Below are positions 54,226 through 64,000 of a stretch of 64,000 bases of DNA, one piece after another. Made by a program: the position numbers and the translations under genes. Source of the stretch: Heliocidaris tuberculata (Eukaryota > Echinodermata > Echinoidea > Camarodonta > Echinometridae); contig CM046846.1 of NCBI GenBank assembly GCA_025618425.1, positions 34,453,538-34,517,537 of the forward strand, read 5' to 3'. The notes under the pieces are model-generated. The model saw nothing but the letters and a program-made list of their open reading frames with translations, did not search any database and was not told the origin of the DNA. Position 1 is the first letter of the stretch; every line of letters starts with the position of its first letter.

Positions 54226-54791
54226 GGAAAACCTATATAACCGAAGATGGCTTGGATTTGCAGAAAAAAGGACAAATTTCTAGTTACACGAAAATTATTC
54301 CCGTAATAGTGGAAATGACGCACCCTCTACCCCCAACATAAGTATTATGGTGTGCCATTCGTCAAATTAAAGTAGAACTTAAGGCACACCTCTGTCAGTT
54401 TTGTGACTGATAAAACCACTAAAATTTACCTACGCCACTGTCACAAAAAAATGACGAATAATGGACAAATTTGAGGAACATTTATGCGTCGCAAAAATGA
54501 TGATTGTGTCCACATGTCACGTGACCTAGCACCGATCGAGAAGAAATCCATTATAAATTTTATTTTAAAAATTTGCAAAATTGCTGTCAAGTACATGGAG
54601 GCGTGATACGATTACCAATATTCAACTCTTTTAAAAAAATTAATTATTGCATTGTAATGAAAATTCCTAGGTACAAGGTAATCAAGTCTTTTTTCTTCAA
54701 AAGTCTCCAGCTGCTGCCGCCGGAACATAAATTGTTATTCAAAATTTCCTAAGCAAAAGGGTGCATTGTATGGGTCACAGATTTTATTGTA

Positions 54792-55110
54792 ATGACCCTA
54801 TATACCATGACGCACCTGGGTATAGGTTGCGTCATTTCAATGGAAGCCTGGTCAATTGAACTTCATGTGAAACCCCATAACCTGTCTATTGAGCCCAAGG
54901 AGTCCCTCCCAATAGGAGCCAGCGAGCCATTGTCAGTTTGGCTTTGTCTGAATCGCCTTAGAACTGGAGTTGGAAGATGCAAATGCCTGAAGCAGAATTG
55001 GGGTTACAACTTTGATGGATCTACCGAATGCGACTGCGGTGAGGCCCCTCAAACAAGAGAGCACCTACTTAATTGCCCCCTGCTACCAGAACTCTGCACA
55101 TCATAGGATC
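54792..55110 (+). mobile_element. LINE fragment: post-RT/RNase H C-terminal region
   Basis: Reads LSVWLCLNRLRTGVGRCKCL, NWGY, then TECDCGEAPQTREHLLNCPL, the W-x-LNRLRTG-x-GR and CDCG-x-QT-x-HLL-x-CP pattern at the C-terminus of many non-LTR polymerases. It stops at 55,104 and is isolated from any RT. Confidence 0.8.
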
Positions 55111-55839
55111 TCGACGACTACAACCCACGTGCCAGAGCCAGTGTTCAATTCAATTCAAATTAAAATTTCTTCCATTGATTTTTACAACATTCAACATCTG
55201 TTCAAATAGTACAATTTACATGCATATAAAGTAATATCAGTACAATCAAGAACTTGCAAAGTTACAGGGAAGAAGGCGCAGTCCCAATAAGCCAGATGCT
55301 TGTAGCGGGTACGGCTGAATACACAAATACAATGTAATTTAATACAGGAAAAGAAGAAAGGGACAGACAGAGAGAGGGAGAAAAGAGGATAGGGAACTTG
55401 GAGTAGAGGGAAAGGAAGAGGACTGCAACATAGTAATAATCATAATGGAGTCGTATGGCATGCATGGATAATACAGTGGCAAGATATACGGTGAGAGTAA
55501 ATTACCGAAATATTCACAGGCATTCTTACAAAAAAAGATACTGGAAACAAGTTAGAATGATAGTAATCGAGCATAATAAACAAGCAAGGCATAATGAACT
55601 ATAATCCGATATCACAGATTTTTTTTAGCTTCCATGAGAAGCTTAAGTACAGAGACACATAATTTCTCATGGGTGCAGTGGCTTTGAAAAGTGTAGCGAC
55701 ACGAGAAGAAGAAGGTTTCAATGGACAGTGCATTATTCATTTGTTCTTGGTCATTTTAAAACAAGTGTTTTGAAATTAATTTTGTTTGTTCTGCTGAAAC
55801 TATATTATATCCACACGCCTCGTGTAGTGTATCGGATTT

Positions 55840-55925
55840 CAGATTTCATTTTATTTCATTTTACATTATTTTATTTCATTTAATTTTTTATTTCATTTTA
55901 ATTTCTTTCATTATTTCATACGTGC
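55840..55925. repeat. TTTCATTTTA tandem repeat
   Basis: Imperfect 10-bp repeats TTTCATTTTATTTCATTTTA over about 85 bp. Confidence 0.8.
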
Positions 55926-56894
55926 ACCGTATGTAATATCTTTGATTATCACCAGATTAAAACAGTAATATACAGGTTTCAGGCATTTAATTTTACTGCA
56001 ACCATTAAATAATTCATCATTAAGAATCGCGTAAATAAAGAATGTAAATTACGTTCAAATTTAATTTATATGAAGCGCCCTCTTCAGGCTGATAAAATAA
56101 ATTGCTGTTCTATTGCGACTACATATTGTTTGTGAATTTTTCCTGCCATTGAAGTTTATGATCAGCACCTCGACCCTGCCTCCACCCCCGCCCCTATAAA
56201 CAGTAAACTGATCCCCCCCAAAAGAGAAAAACACTAGCAAAACACTAGTTTTACATGTACATTTACAGTTGACATGTTTTTATATTTGCGGTAAAGGGTC
56301 TTTCGATATTACAAGGAGTTTAATTGTCAGGAAACCTCACAAACAAGCATTCATCTCATAATAACTGATCTTACATAGGTGCATTATGCAAGCAATGTTT
56401 TGAAATTTGCGGTTGGCATGTAATAACATCTGAGGGGAATCTTTTAAACCCTAACCCTATGACAATTACCCCCAAAGGACAATTAGATCTAAAGGCATGC
56501 ATCCCCAAATGGATGGATACTTCAGATTAACTAACAGAATAAAAATATCCTAGAGGATAATTGTCATGTGGATATTCTCGAGGGGTAGGAAGGTTAAAAA
56601 AAAAAAACTGTTCTGACAGTAGTGGTATCTGGGATAATCGTCTAGGAGTTATGCCTGATTGTCTGGTTAAGCCATGTTCACTTCTCTCAAGGCAGTTTGT
56701 TCAGTTCTTGGTGGGAAATTGCTACACGTACATTTGATGATAGCAGCCATGCCTTGTGGCATGCTGTCCATAAGGGGTTGCATTTTTTTTCTCTTCACAG
56801 CTAGAATCTTTTCTTTTACGATAACTTCAATTTTCTATTGTCTTTAATGTTTATGTCACTTCATGCAAATGTTCTCAGTAGGCCATAGTGGATG

Positions 56895-57110
56895 GCATCA
56901 ATGGACACAAAGACAACTCTGGGTTGACAATAAACTAAAGTGTCTATAGGATGATTGTGATATAGGCAGTTGGGATTCTTATCTACCCTGGGTGGACTAA
57001 ACGGCCACAAATACTACTCTGGGTTGACAATAAATTAAAACATCTGGGATATCTGTGATATAAATAGAAGTGTTATCTACCCTGGGTTGACTAAATGGCC
57101 AGAAACATAC
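56895..57110. repeat. About 95-100-bp tandem repeat, two copies
   Basis: ACTCTGGGTTGACAATAAA at 56,916 and 57,016, and TATCTACCCTGGGT at 56,981 and about 57,073, each followed by GACTAAA.GGCCA. Diverged. Confidence 0.75.
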
Positions 57111-57155
57111 GTAAAATGTTTAAGTTCCCTATTCGACCCGGGGGTGGTCTACGGG

Positions 57156-57190
57156 GGGGGGGGGGGGGGGGGTGGGGGGGGGGGGCTACC
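57156..57190. repeat. Poly-G tract
   Basis: About 34 bp of almost pure G with a single T, likely quadruplex-forming and error-prone in sequencing. Confidence 0.95.
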
Positions 57191-57226
57191 CCGGGTAAAC
57201 TCTAATGTGGGTATTTCCATTGCTGC

Positions 57227-57256
<30 letters not shown>

Positions 57257-57259
<3 letters not shown>

Positions 57260-57999
57260 AACACAACAAAAAGAGTAACTCCACCTAAATCAAATTAGCG
57301 TAACTTCTGAACGAAAAAGTTGTGAGCAAAAAAAAAAACTTGGCAAGAACGTTTTTACACTTATTGACTAACATCCCTGCAAAAGTGAGATTGATCCATC
57401 GAGTCATGCATGAGTGGGCAAACATTAAAGGCAAAAATGTCACTTTTCAGAAGTCACAAGGGTAATTTTTTATGCTGCTTTTAGCATTTCTTGCGCGATG
57501 CACAAGTGTGCTTACACAACCATGACACGATGACAACCTCTTATGTTCACACAACATGATGTGAGGATACATTTTGGTAAAAACAGCTGGAGTTATTTTT
57601 TTTTCAATAAGCTGAATGGATTTTGCAATTTCAAATTCAGGAGGGTTTAATTTTTTTTAAAATTGTGCTCACCCAACCATAATAATGTCGGGTTAGGTGT
57701 GAGGGGGTCAAGCGATGGATGATAAACAACAACAACATATAAATGTGCTCCAGAAACCGAATTCGATAAAATCTCGTTTCACAGAATCCCCCAAATGACC
57801 CTTGTGACTTTTGAAAAGTGACAATTTTGCCTTTAATGTTTGGTCACTCATGCATGACTCAATGGATCAATCTCATTTTCACAGAAAAGTTAGTCAGTAA
57901 GTGTAGAAACACTCCTGCCGAGTTATCTTGCTCAAAACCTTTTGATTAAAAAGTTACGCTTTTTTGATTAAGGGGGAGTTACTTTTTTGTTGTGTTTAT
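57257..57999. mobile_element. 743-bp element with about 210-bp terminal inverted repeats
   Basis: The left arm starting ATAAACACAACAAAAAGAGT is mirrored by the right arm ending ACTTTTTTGTTGTGTTTAT. Further complementary blocks are TGAGATTGATCCAT, GAGTCATGCATGAGTG, AAACATTAAAGGCAAAA and TTGTGACTTTTGAAAAGTGA-type. The left flank is (AT)n. The interior of about 320 bp is non-coding. Confidence 0.8.
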
Positions 58000-58544
58000 A
58001 TGGGGTCTGGCTAACTCGGCAATAGGGCGAACTCGGCACTGCGCGGTGACTATATTTCAAGAGTTGAAGTCCCCGCTACGCACCCTACCTATTCTAAGCT
58101 TTAATTTTCATGTTTTGTATAATTTACTTCTCGAAATTTTCAACATAACTTCTTTGCTGATCATTTTACACATTGATATGAAATGATTTTGCAGACGGCA
58201 TGTGGAAAGACATTTCGAGTGACTTCCTCCACAATTACTCTCACAATTTCACCAGCTGGATGCCCAGGATGTGTTGTGCTGTGGTCGCTACCAGGGGCTG
58301 GTTCTCTAATGAGAAGTTTTTGTTATTCAAAACGTGATTAAATAAAACTTTGAAAAATAAGAAAAACCATGTACGTATCTCATGACAAACTATTATTCGT
58401 TTAGGCATTATTTTCCTTAAAGAAGTAACACAAATGCAAAGAAGAAACAAAAAGCAGTTTGGTGACCCCAAAATATCGATGTGTTTCTTAGATGAAAATA
58501 TTAGTTTTCTGTGGGGCGGCATAGCAATTTAATTGTGCATTTTG

Positions 58545-59150
58545 TGATAAAAGCACCAAATTTGGCACACAGGTAGATGAATATGTTCTCAGTAAAACTG
58601 GATATTGAGCCATCTGGAATTCGGGCAATAGGGCCCCTTTGTGCCCATTAGAAAAAATGTCTACCACAGGGTACTTTTCCGTGCATTCTTAAAAAAAAAT
58701 TGTATATTTTACTAAATTTAGGTTGTATGAAATATACTGAATTATATGTTGTATATTTAGACCTCGAATTTGTGAAAAGAAGACCAAGGTACCCATTTTG
58801 TTTTTAAATAAAGGTCCATTTGATATATATTAACATGAGATAAAAGTATTGAATTGTAAAATACGTGTAACATGATTCTAACTGTGATCAGGGAAACATT
58901 ACCTCGCTTAAAATTGACAAAATAGACAATATCGAAAAAAGGGCCCAAAACATACTTATTTGTAAAGTTAGGTAAGATCTTAATTATTTTGTGTCTGTGA
59001 TAAAAGCACCAAATTCGGAACAAAAATAGATGAATATATCATACGCACAATTTGACATTAGGCCATCTAAAATTCTGCACAGGGGGCCCATGGCGATCAT
59101 CTTTCAAAATGTCTGCATATTGTACCTTTCCTGTAATTAGTCCGAATCAA
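58545..59150. repeat. Diverged direct repeats spaced about 450 bp
   Basis: GTGATAAAAGCACCAAATT at 58,545 and 58,997, each followed by TAGATGAATAT, GGCCATCT/GCCATCT, AAATGTCT and a TACCTTTCC/TACTTTTCC block. Probably repeated units of a larger interspersed repeat. Confidence 0.7.
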
Positions 59151-59444
59151 GGTACTATAAGACCTATCAAATCTAATTTAGGCGTCCTGTTTTACGTTTA
59201 ATTTCATTTTGAAATTTACAGGGCCTCTGGGCAGCAAGAATGAAATGTGCCTTAAGTGCCCTTTTTCCGATTTTAGGGCCCATGTAAAAAGAGATAGTTG
59301 AATTATAAGTATTATAAGAAATATCCATTTCATCGATATTCAGAAGTGATGTGACAGATTGAATACATAACTAAGCTTACGAGGGCCCAAATTAACCTAA
59401 GGAAAGTGCTTTAGGTTCCTGTTCCTTGAAATATGGGCCTATTG

Positions 59445-60188
59445 CCCTTGTTCTTAAAGTGCGGCCCACGGGCCACTTGTGGCCCGCGAAACAATTTCAT
59501 GCGGCCCGTCAAAAATATCTGAGTAAGAAGAAAAAAAATCTTGTTTTAAGAACTATGTTGATACATAATATATCATCCTAACTATTGGTAATTAAAGTAT
59601 CAAATTTTTTGCTCGCTCACAAATAGCGTATCATATTTATCTGTTCCCTGCCCTACCACATATTATTATAGTTCGGGTTTTTTTTTTTTTTTTTTTTTTT
59701 AATCAAACAAAGAAAAAATAAGGAGGGTGTATTCTAAAATCGTTTAACCGTCCTTAGATGAGCCATTCGGGTGTTTATGCATTAACGTCTGTGGCAGGGG
59801 GATGGGGCCTGGAACCCTCTCCCCCGAGAATATCAAAAATTTTCCTGCATTCGGGCACCCACCATTTCATTTTGGGGCAGTGAAATGGTCTCTTTGTAAT
59901 TTTTTATATCTAATCTAGATTAGCACATTTTGACGACGAAATTACATTTTCACAATTCTAAAGTGTCAATTTTTTTTGCTCGCAAGCTTCGCTCGCTCGC
60001 TGAATGATAATAACATTAATAAAAAACAACAACAAACAAACAAACAAACAGAAAACTAATACACAATGTATTCGGGCAAGATTCGTGAGTCCCATGCTTC
60101 TTTGTATGTATATATCATACTCTGTGGTCCGCGACGTAATTTCAAGAATATTTCTGGCCCTCGTAACAAAATAATTAAGAACCCAGGG
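59445..60188. mobile_element. Possible hAT-like element with GCGGCCC palindromic end
   Basis: The left end CCCTTGTTCTTAAAGTGCGG followed by CCCACGGGCCAC..GTGGCCCGC resembles hAT/Charlie ends known from vertebrates. The right end AATTAAGAACCCAGGG is roughly inverted. A target duplication was not found. The interior contains poly-T (59,680-59,700) and CAAA repeats. Confidence 0.4.
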
Positions 60189-60479
60189 ACTAGAGTCTAT
60201 AGACCTCTCATCTAATTAGTCTTAGTATTACTTAGCGTAGATAAATTTTCAGCAACCTTTCAACCAAACGATCAATCAGACATGTAGATCGATCTGTGTA
60301 TCTTAGATCTCTCGTTTTGGTTGGACTCGACGAAAACATAACCGATGCTGCGTTTTTGTACATAGCTCTATGGTACTTTTTGTGCGGTACGATAAAATAA
60401 TTTACACGTAAAATCCCATAGAGATATGAGCTTGAGAAATGAAAAGTTTCTGCAATGCAATTAGCGGCTTTGGATAAAT

Positions 60480-60737
60480 ATGACGTCACTGCAAATCCTT
60501 CACGCTAATTGGTTGGTGGCCAAAATGTCGTTTTGTCGTGCTGGGAAAATCGCTCGCTGAGCGATTTTCTAAAACGACTAAAAACCCCTAAAAACGTCGT
60601 GCACGACGTTTTGAAAAATGTCGTGGCAGGTGTGCACGGTGCCATAGGGTTTGCATTAGAGCGATTTTTCAGAAAGTCGTTCATGTCGTTTTGCGTGTCG
60701 TGTGTCTTGTGTCGTGTTCGGTGTGAATCCGCCTTAA
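60480..60737. mobile_element. MITE-like segment with palindromes
   Basis: Contains GAAAATCGCTC/GAGCGATTTTC (60,545-60,569, 3-bp spacer), a perfect 22-bp palindrome centred on GTCGTGCACGAC (60,591-60,612) and GTGTGAATCCGCCTTAA at the right, a frequent MITE end. The left end is not defined. Confidence 0.4.
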
Positions 60738-60760
60738 GTCCGTGATTTAACCACTCCTAG

Positions 60761-61125
60761 TGTGATCCTAGATGTGTCCGCGCTGTCCTGCTACGATCAG
60801 CATTTTCTGCGGCATTTCGCGACCTTCCCGATTGATTCCTAGGACACTCCCAGGTATGACTGGAGTCAATACGCAGAGATTCGTGGTAATGTCCCAAGAA
60901 ACGATGATGCATACACTTTTTCCGCGGCTTGCGCGGAAAGAATGCTGAAATGACATAATTTGCTTCCGCAACCCTTCCTGATCTTGTCGGCGCTCTAGTG
61001 GACGCCAGGCTTTAGCGACGAGTTTACATCGTTCACATGTTAGTCGGCTATGTTCAGCCTGGATCTCAAATAAAGAGGAGTGTTCATCTTGCATCCCAAA
61101 TCCGATGTGTAAATTCTGTCCTTAT
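60761..61125 (+). mobile_element. Possible LTR of a Ty3/gypsy-like retrotransposon
   Basis: Starts TGTGATCC, has AATAAA (61,069-61,074) followed by GAGGAGTGTTCATCTTG, and is followed at 61,126 by TGGCGTGGTGGCAGC, a plausible tRNA primer-binding site. No second LTR is visible in the window. Confidence 0.4.
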
Positions 61126-61469
61126 TGGCGTGGTGGCAGCGCTAGGATCGTTTCCTACTCGTTAAGTAAGAGTTTTAGGCCGCATAAGGCTAACGCATCA
61201 ACTGTTAAGTACAGTAGCTGTCGTGATTTTTGCAATTTGAACTGGCTGTTCATCACGAACACCAGCGTTAGCGACACACAATTAGCGCTTTGATAGTCCC
61301 ACGTATATTACGATACGATGGCACGGTCAGGGGTCGCGCCCGCACCATCATAGCGCTCGAGGGAGGAGACTCCCGAATCCTTCCTAGAGTGGAAGCGTAA
61401 TCTCTTGACGAATTTGCGTTTGTACTCTGACTTTTCTCCTTTTCTAGGACATGTAGGAGAGGGTGTTTC

Positions 61470-62099
61470 TTGGAAAAGGAAGTTGAAGGCAAACCCTATG
61501 CGGGGTTTTGTCGGCGACCCTCTGACTTGCTTGGCGGTAAGACAGCCGCTCAGAAAGTGGTGGTTTTAGAATTGGTGATGGGGCAAATTTCAGCTTTTTG
61601 CCCGATTATTTCTAGACGTTCTGTTGTCAGTGATTCTACTTCCCTGGCAGACATGTGGGATCTTGTTTGCGTCCATTTTGGCTTTGATAGACAGGGTGTT
61701 GATGATGAACAGGATTGTAATTTTGTCAATGATGATTTGAATAAAGAAGATGGAAGTAATCATGATGACTACGACTACGAGTTGAGAATGAGCGTCGTAG
61801 ATAAAGGAGATGATGCTATTTGTGATTTTGTTTATGTCAGTGATATGATTGAAGATGAAAGAAGTAATCATGAGGAGTTTGACTATGAGTTGAGATCGAT
61901 GAGACATGTAAATGAAGAGTTTGATGACTACGGGTTGAGAATGAGAGATGTAGATGAAGGGAGTAATCATGCTAGCTGTGATTTTGATGAGTCACAAAGT
62001 GAAGTGAATATCAGTTGTGTAAGTGATTTGACTGACTTCTATGCACATTCTGATGGTTGTAATATTGATGGTTGTGCTGCCGAGACGTCGGCAGTATAG
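61470..62099 (+). pseudogene. Acidic gag-like ORF fragment
   Basis: 209 codons open from a TTG (no ATG supported). The first about 90 residues include SLADMWDLVCVHFGFD, loosely like capsid-region motifs of LTR-element Gag. The rest is a highly acidic repeat-like stretch (DDYDYELRMS, EEFDYELR, DYGLRMRDVDEG) that looks like internally duplicated 25-30-residue units. Its position after the LTR/PBS-like segment supports a retroelement origin. No protease or polymerase follows. Confidence 0.35.
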
Positions 62100-62689
62100 A
62101 CAAAGTCGATGAGTTCCATGTTGGTGCGATCAGTATCTAATGTGGTCGTTCTAATGTTGATTTCTCATCAGAGTTAGATGAGGCTAGTCTTCAATGTGCT
62201 CGTGGTCATAAACTCACAGTGGGACTTGGATGTGACCTCCCCTTGTGATTTCGTGTTGACAAGTAATGGCTTGTCTGGGGCTAGTAAAGTAGAGTCTGTT
62301 GTTGATGTTGACAGTTATCTTTGCTGTGTTGGTTCATCAGAGAAAGATGAAACTTGTAAGGACTTGTTAGTTGTTCCTGGCAGTACTCTTGACTTTAGAG
62401 GATAACTTCTCTTCCACTTGTGTTGACAAGCCCCGGTGCTCAGTAGGCATGCTGCGCTCTCAGCACACACACAACCTGCGCGCATGCGTTCACCACACGC
62501 ACGCTCCTCCAACACCAAGTAAATGTGTGAATCAGAGCGCGTTGATAGAGAATGGATAGCTCTGGTGTGAATGATAGACTGCCCGCTTTGGTCTATCTCG
62601 ATCTTGACCAGGACACCGGTCTGGTTGACGCCTTAGCAACACATCATCTGCACTCGAACCAGATCCAGCACACTACAATGCCAGATTGA

Positions 62690-63854
62690 CAATGGGCGAT
62701 TTCAAGTACGGTGTGCGGTGTTGGTGTTGGTGTTGAGAGCGTGGAAAGGCTGCTGAACCGAGCTCCAACACCACCGATGGGTTTAGAAAGCCGATCACGT
62801 TATCGATAGCTCAACACCAGCTCAAGTGGAGGTGCCGTGGTCCAGTGGTTTAAGGTGCATGACTGGAGATGCGAGGATCGGGCGTCCGATCCCCGGCACG
62901 GCACTTAGGCCCTTGAGCAAGGCATTTTATCTACATTGCTCTTTTATCGTACATCAAATAAATGAAGTGCTATAGGCATATTGATACCAGCGTGTGCATG
63001 TGTGTTATCTAAAAAAAAACCAAAAAAAAAAAAAAACCACAACAACAAAAAAGTTTACATATGCATTTTATGTTGACACTCATTATGCTGAAACCCAGGA
63101 CATTTATCAGTTATACACTTGTGATTATTTGCTAGTATTGCTTTACATTTATTTTAATAATTAATGGTTCAGCTGCACTAGTTATTTTTTGTATCATATA
63201 CTACTATGCATACCTATATGTACATGTAATATCTTAATTTTTCTTCATATGTGATATCTGCCGCAGTTCGGCCTTTGGCCGCGATGGATTTTTTAAAATC
63301 TGCCTATATGTTTGTACATTCTCATTTGTATTTGGATATGATGAAATAATAAACCTTTTATTGAATTGAATTGAATTAAATCATATTTGATTAGAATTGA
63401 GTAATTGTTCGAAAAGTTTTTTCTTCCATAGTATGTATATGGTTTTAAAACTCTCAACTCATTTTGGCTGTAAAATGGGTTAAACCACCAACATATGTTG
63501 AGTGGCCGTAGGCCAAACCGCGAGGAACCGCGAGGGACATGTGAAGGAAGCAATAACATTTGATGATAGTAACACCAACACCAACACTGCACTTGAATTC
63601 ATGAATTCCCCGATCCCTGGGGGCTGGTGTTGGTGAATGGGAAAATTACATGTAAATCGTCAAAACGAACCGTGATGCTCGGTTCAGCAGACGACATTCA
63701 ACACCAGCGCTCAATACTGACTACCGGAAATACGTCATATTTTGCGAGGTCAATCCCAACACCAGCCTGATTTCAAGTTTGGTGTTGAGGCTGGTGTTGG
63801 TGTTCCCACAACACCAACACCAGCTTTCCACACCGTACTTGAAATAACCCATTG
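62690..63854. mobile_element. GGTGTTG-rich inverted-repeat element
   Basis: The left end CAATGGGCGATTTCAAGTAC + GGTGTG (62,690) is mirrored by CACACC + GTACTTGAAATAACCCATTG (ending 63,854). Both subterminal regions carry clustered GGTGTTGGTGTTG or its complement. It contains a SINE (62,831-62,965). Target duplication not resolved. Non-coding. Confidence 0.6.
62831..62965 (+). mobile_element. tRNA-derived SINE
   Basis: A-box-like TGGTCCAGTGGTTTAAGG and B-box-like GGCGTCCGATCCCC (62,881-62,894), followed by CCCTTGAGCAAGGCATTTTA, a common tRNA-SINE body motif. It is not a tRNA gene because no clover-leaf acceptor pairing is seen. Confidence 0.6.
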
Positions 63855-64000
63855 CCTCGGGAAGACACATCATCTCCCGTGCGAAGAGGCCCAGGCTCTT
63901 CTCGGCGATCCCCCCAATGCTCACATCTACCAGTTGGCTGGACACATCCACTCCACCCCCATCATGGTTGATGTTGACGAGACCCATCTTCAGCTCGAGG
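63855..64000 (-). CDS. Possible exon at window edge (unrecognised)
   Basis: The minus frame reads LELKMGLVNINHDGGGVDVS, then QLVDVSIGGIAEKSL and AREMMCLPEAM before entering the GGTGTTG element. Composition is protein-like and not repetitive, unlike the flanking DNA, so a host exon cut by the window end is possible. The family is not recognised and no clear donor is visible. Confidence 0.3.

Larger units (their letters stand above)
51983..56405. mobile_element. 4.4-kb structure with about 470-bp terminal inverted repeats
   Basis: The left arm about 51,983-52,450 and right arm about 55,940-56,405 are inverted copies. Matching blocks: ATGCACCTATGTAAGATCAG, GAGGTTTCCTGAC, TCGAAAGACCCTTTACC, AACATGTCAACTG, ACAGCAATTTATTTTATCAG and GCCTGAAACCTG, each with its complement in reverse order on the right. 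The interior holds a motif-periodic region, a LINE fragment and a TTTCATTTTA repeat, with no transposase seen. It could be a foldback/DNA element or two inverted copies of one repeat. Confidence 0.6.

Noticed and set aside
62838..62900. Possible tRNA gene
   Set aside because: A- and B-box-like words are present, but no acceptor-stem pairing or tRNA fold is evident and a SINE body follows.

Overview
The window is AT-rich animal nuclear DNA. It holds one complete, well-conserved multi-exon gene, a small cluster of single-frame immunoglobulin-type receptors and their broken copies, and a dense layer of transposon remnants and simple repeats. The species cannot be fixed from sequence alone. The intron sizes, the tRNA-headed SINEs, the Rex1/CR1- and Jockey/L2-type LINE pieces and the many hAT-like elements fit a marine invertebrate deuterostome. 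An echinoderm is my best guess (inference).

Region 1 (1-23,000, + strand): O-GlcNAc transferase (OGT). I place 21 coding exons between 459 and 21,189. They join to 3,108 nt with every splice phase consistent and encode 1,035 residues. Exons 2-11 carry the TPR superhelix and exons 12-21 the glycosyltransferase. Intron 1 (5.9 kb) holds a broken minus-strand HhH/RD-rich ORF and a 1.85-kb hAT-like element with an 8-bp target duplication. Other introns carry small MITEs and a 55-bp tandem repeat.

Region 2 (23,000-27,590): intergenic DNA with a pogo/Tigger-like MITE, a GA-rich satellite-like block, an ATT microsatellite and a short hAT-like MITE built on GATCAA hexamers.

Region 3 (27,590-40,660 and 48,100-50,040): six members of one family of Ig-domain transmembrane proteins. 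Two are open from signal peptide to stop (32,348-34,117 and 48,729-50,036, both minus). Four are broken: two minus-strand copies at 27,594-30,050 that share a stop codon at the same position, and two plus-strand copies at 35,875-37,085 and 38,430-39,840 that lie in a tandem duplication of about 2 kb. Each is encoded in essentially one uninterrupted stretch. The cytoplasmic tails are rich in SH2-docking tyrosine motifs (YMDM, YMAM, YEVM, YEIM, YENI/YENS, EYATV). In one copy these form a 65-residue repeated module resembling PI3K/Grb2 docking tails.

Region 4 (41,000-48,000): a 36-bp-arm hairpin; a Rex1/CR1-type LINE split by a second LINE, with a 4-bp target duplication visible at the split; and a patch of clustered CRE-containing palindromes.

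Region 5 (50,040-64,000): no confident host gene. It contains a third hAT-like element with an 8-bp duplication and GAGTCC hexamer arrays, a 4.4-kb structure with terminal inverted repeats of about 470 bp, a 743-bp element with inverted repeats of about 210 bp, a LINE RNase H-region fragment, a probable LTR-gag remnant, a GGTGTTG-rich inverted-repeat element with a SINE inside it, and a possible minus-strand exon cut by the window edge.
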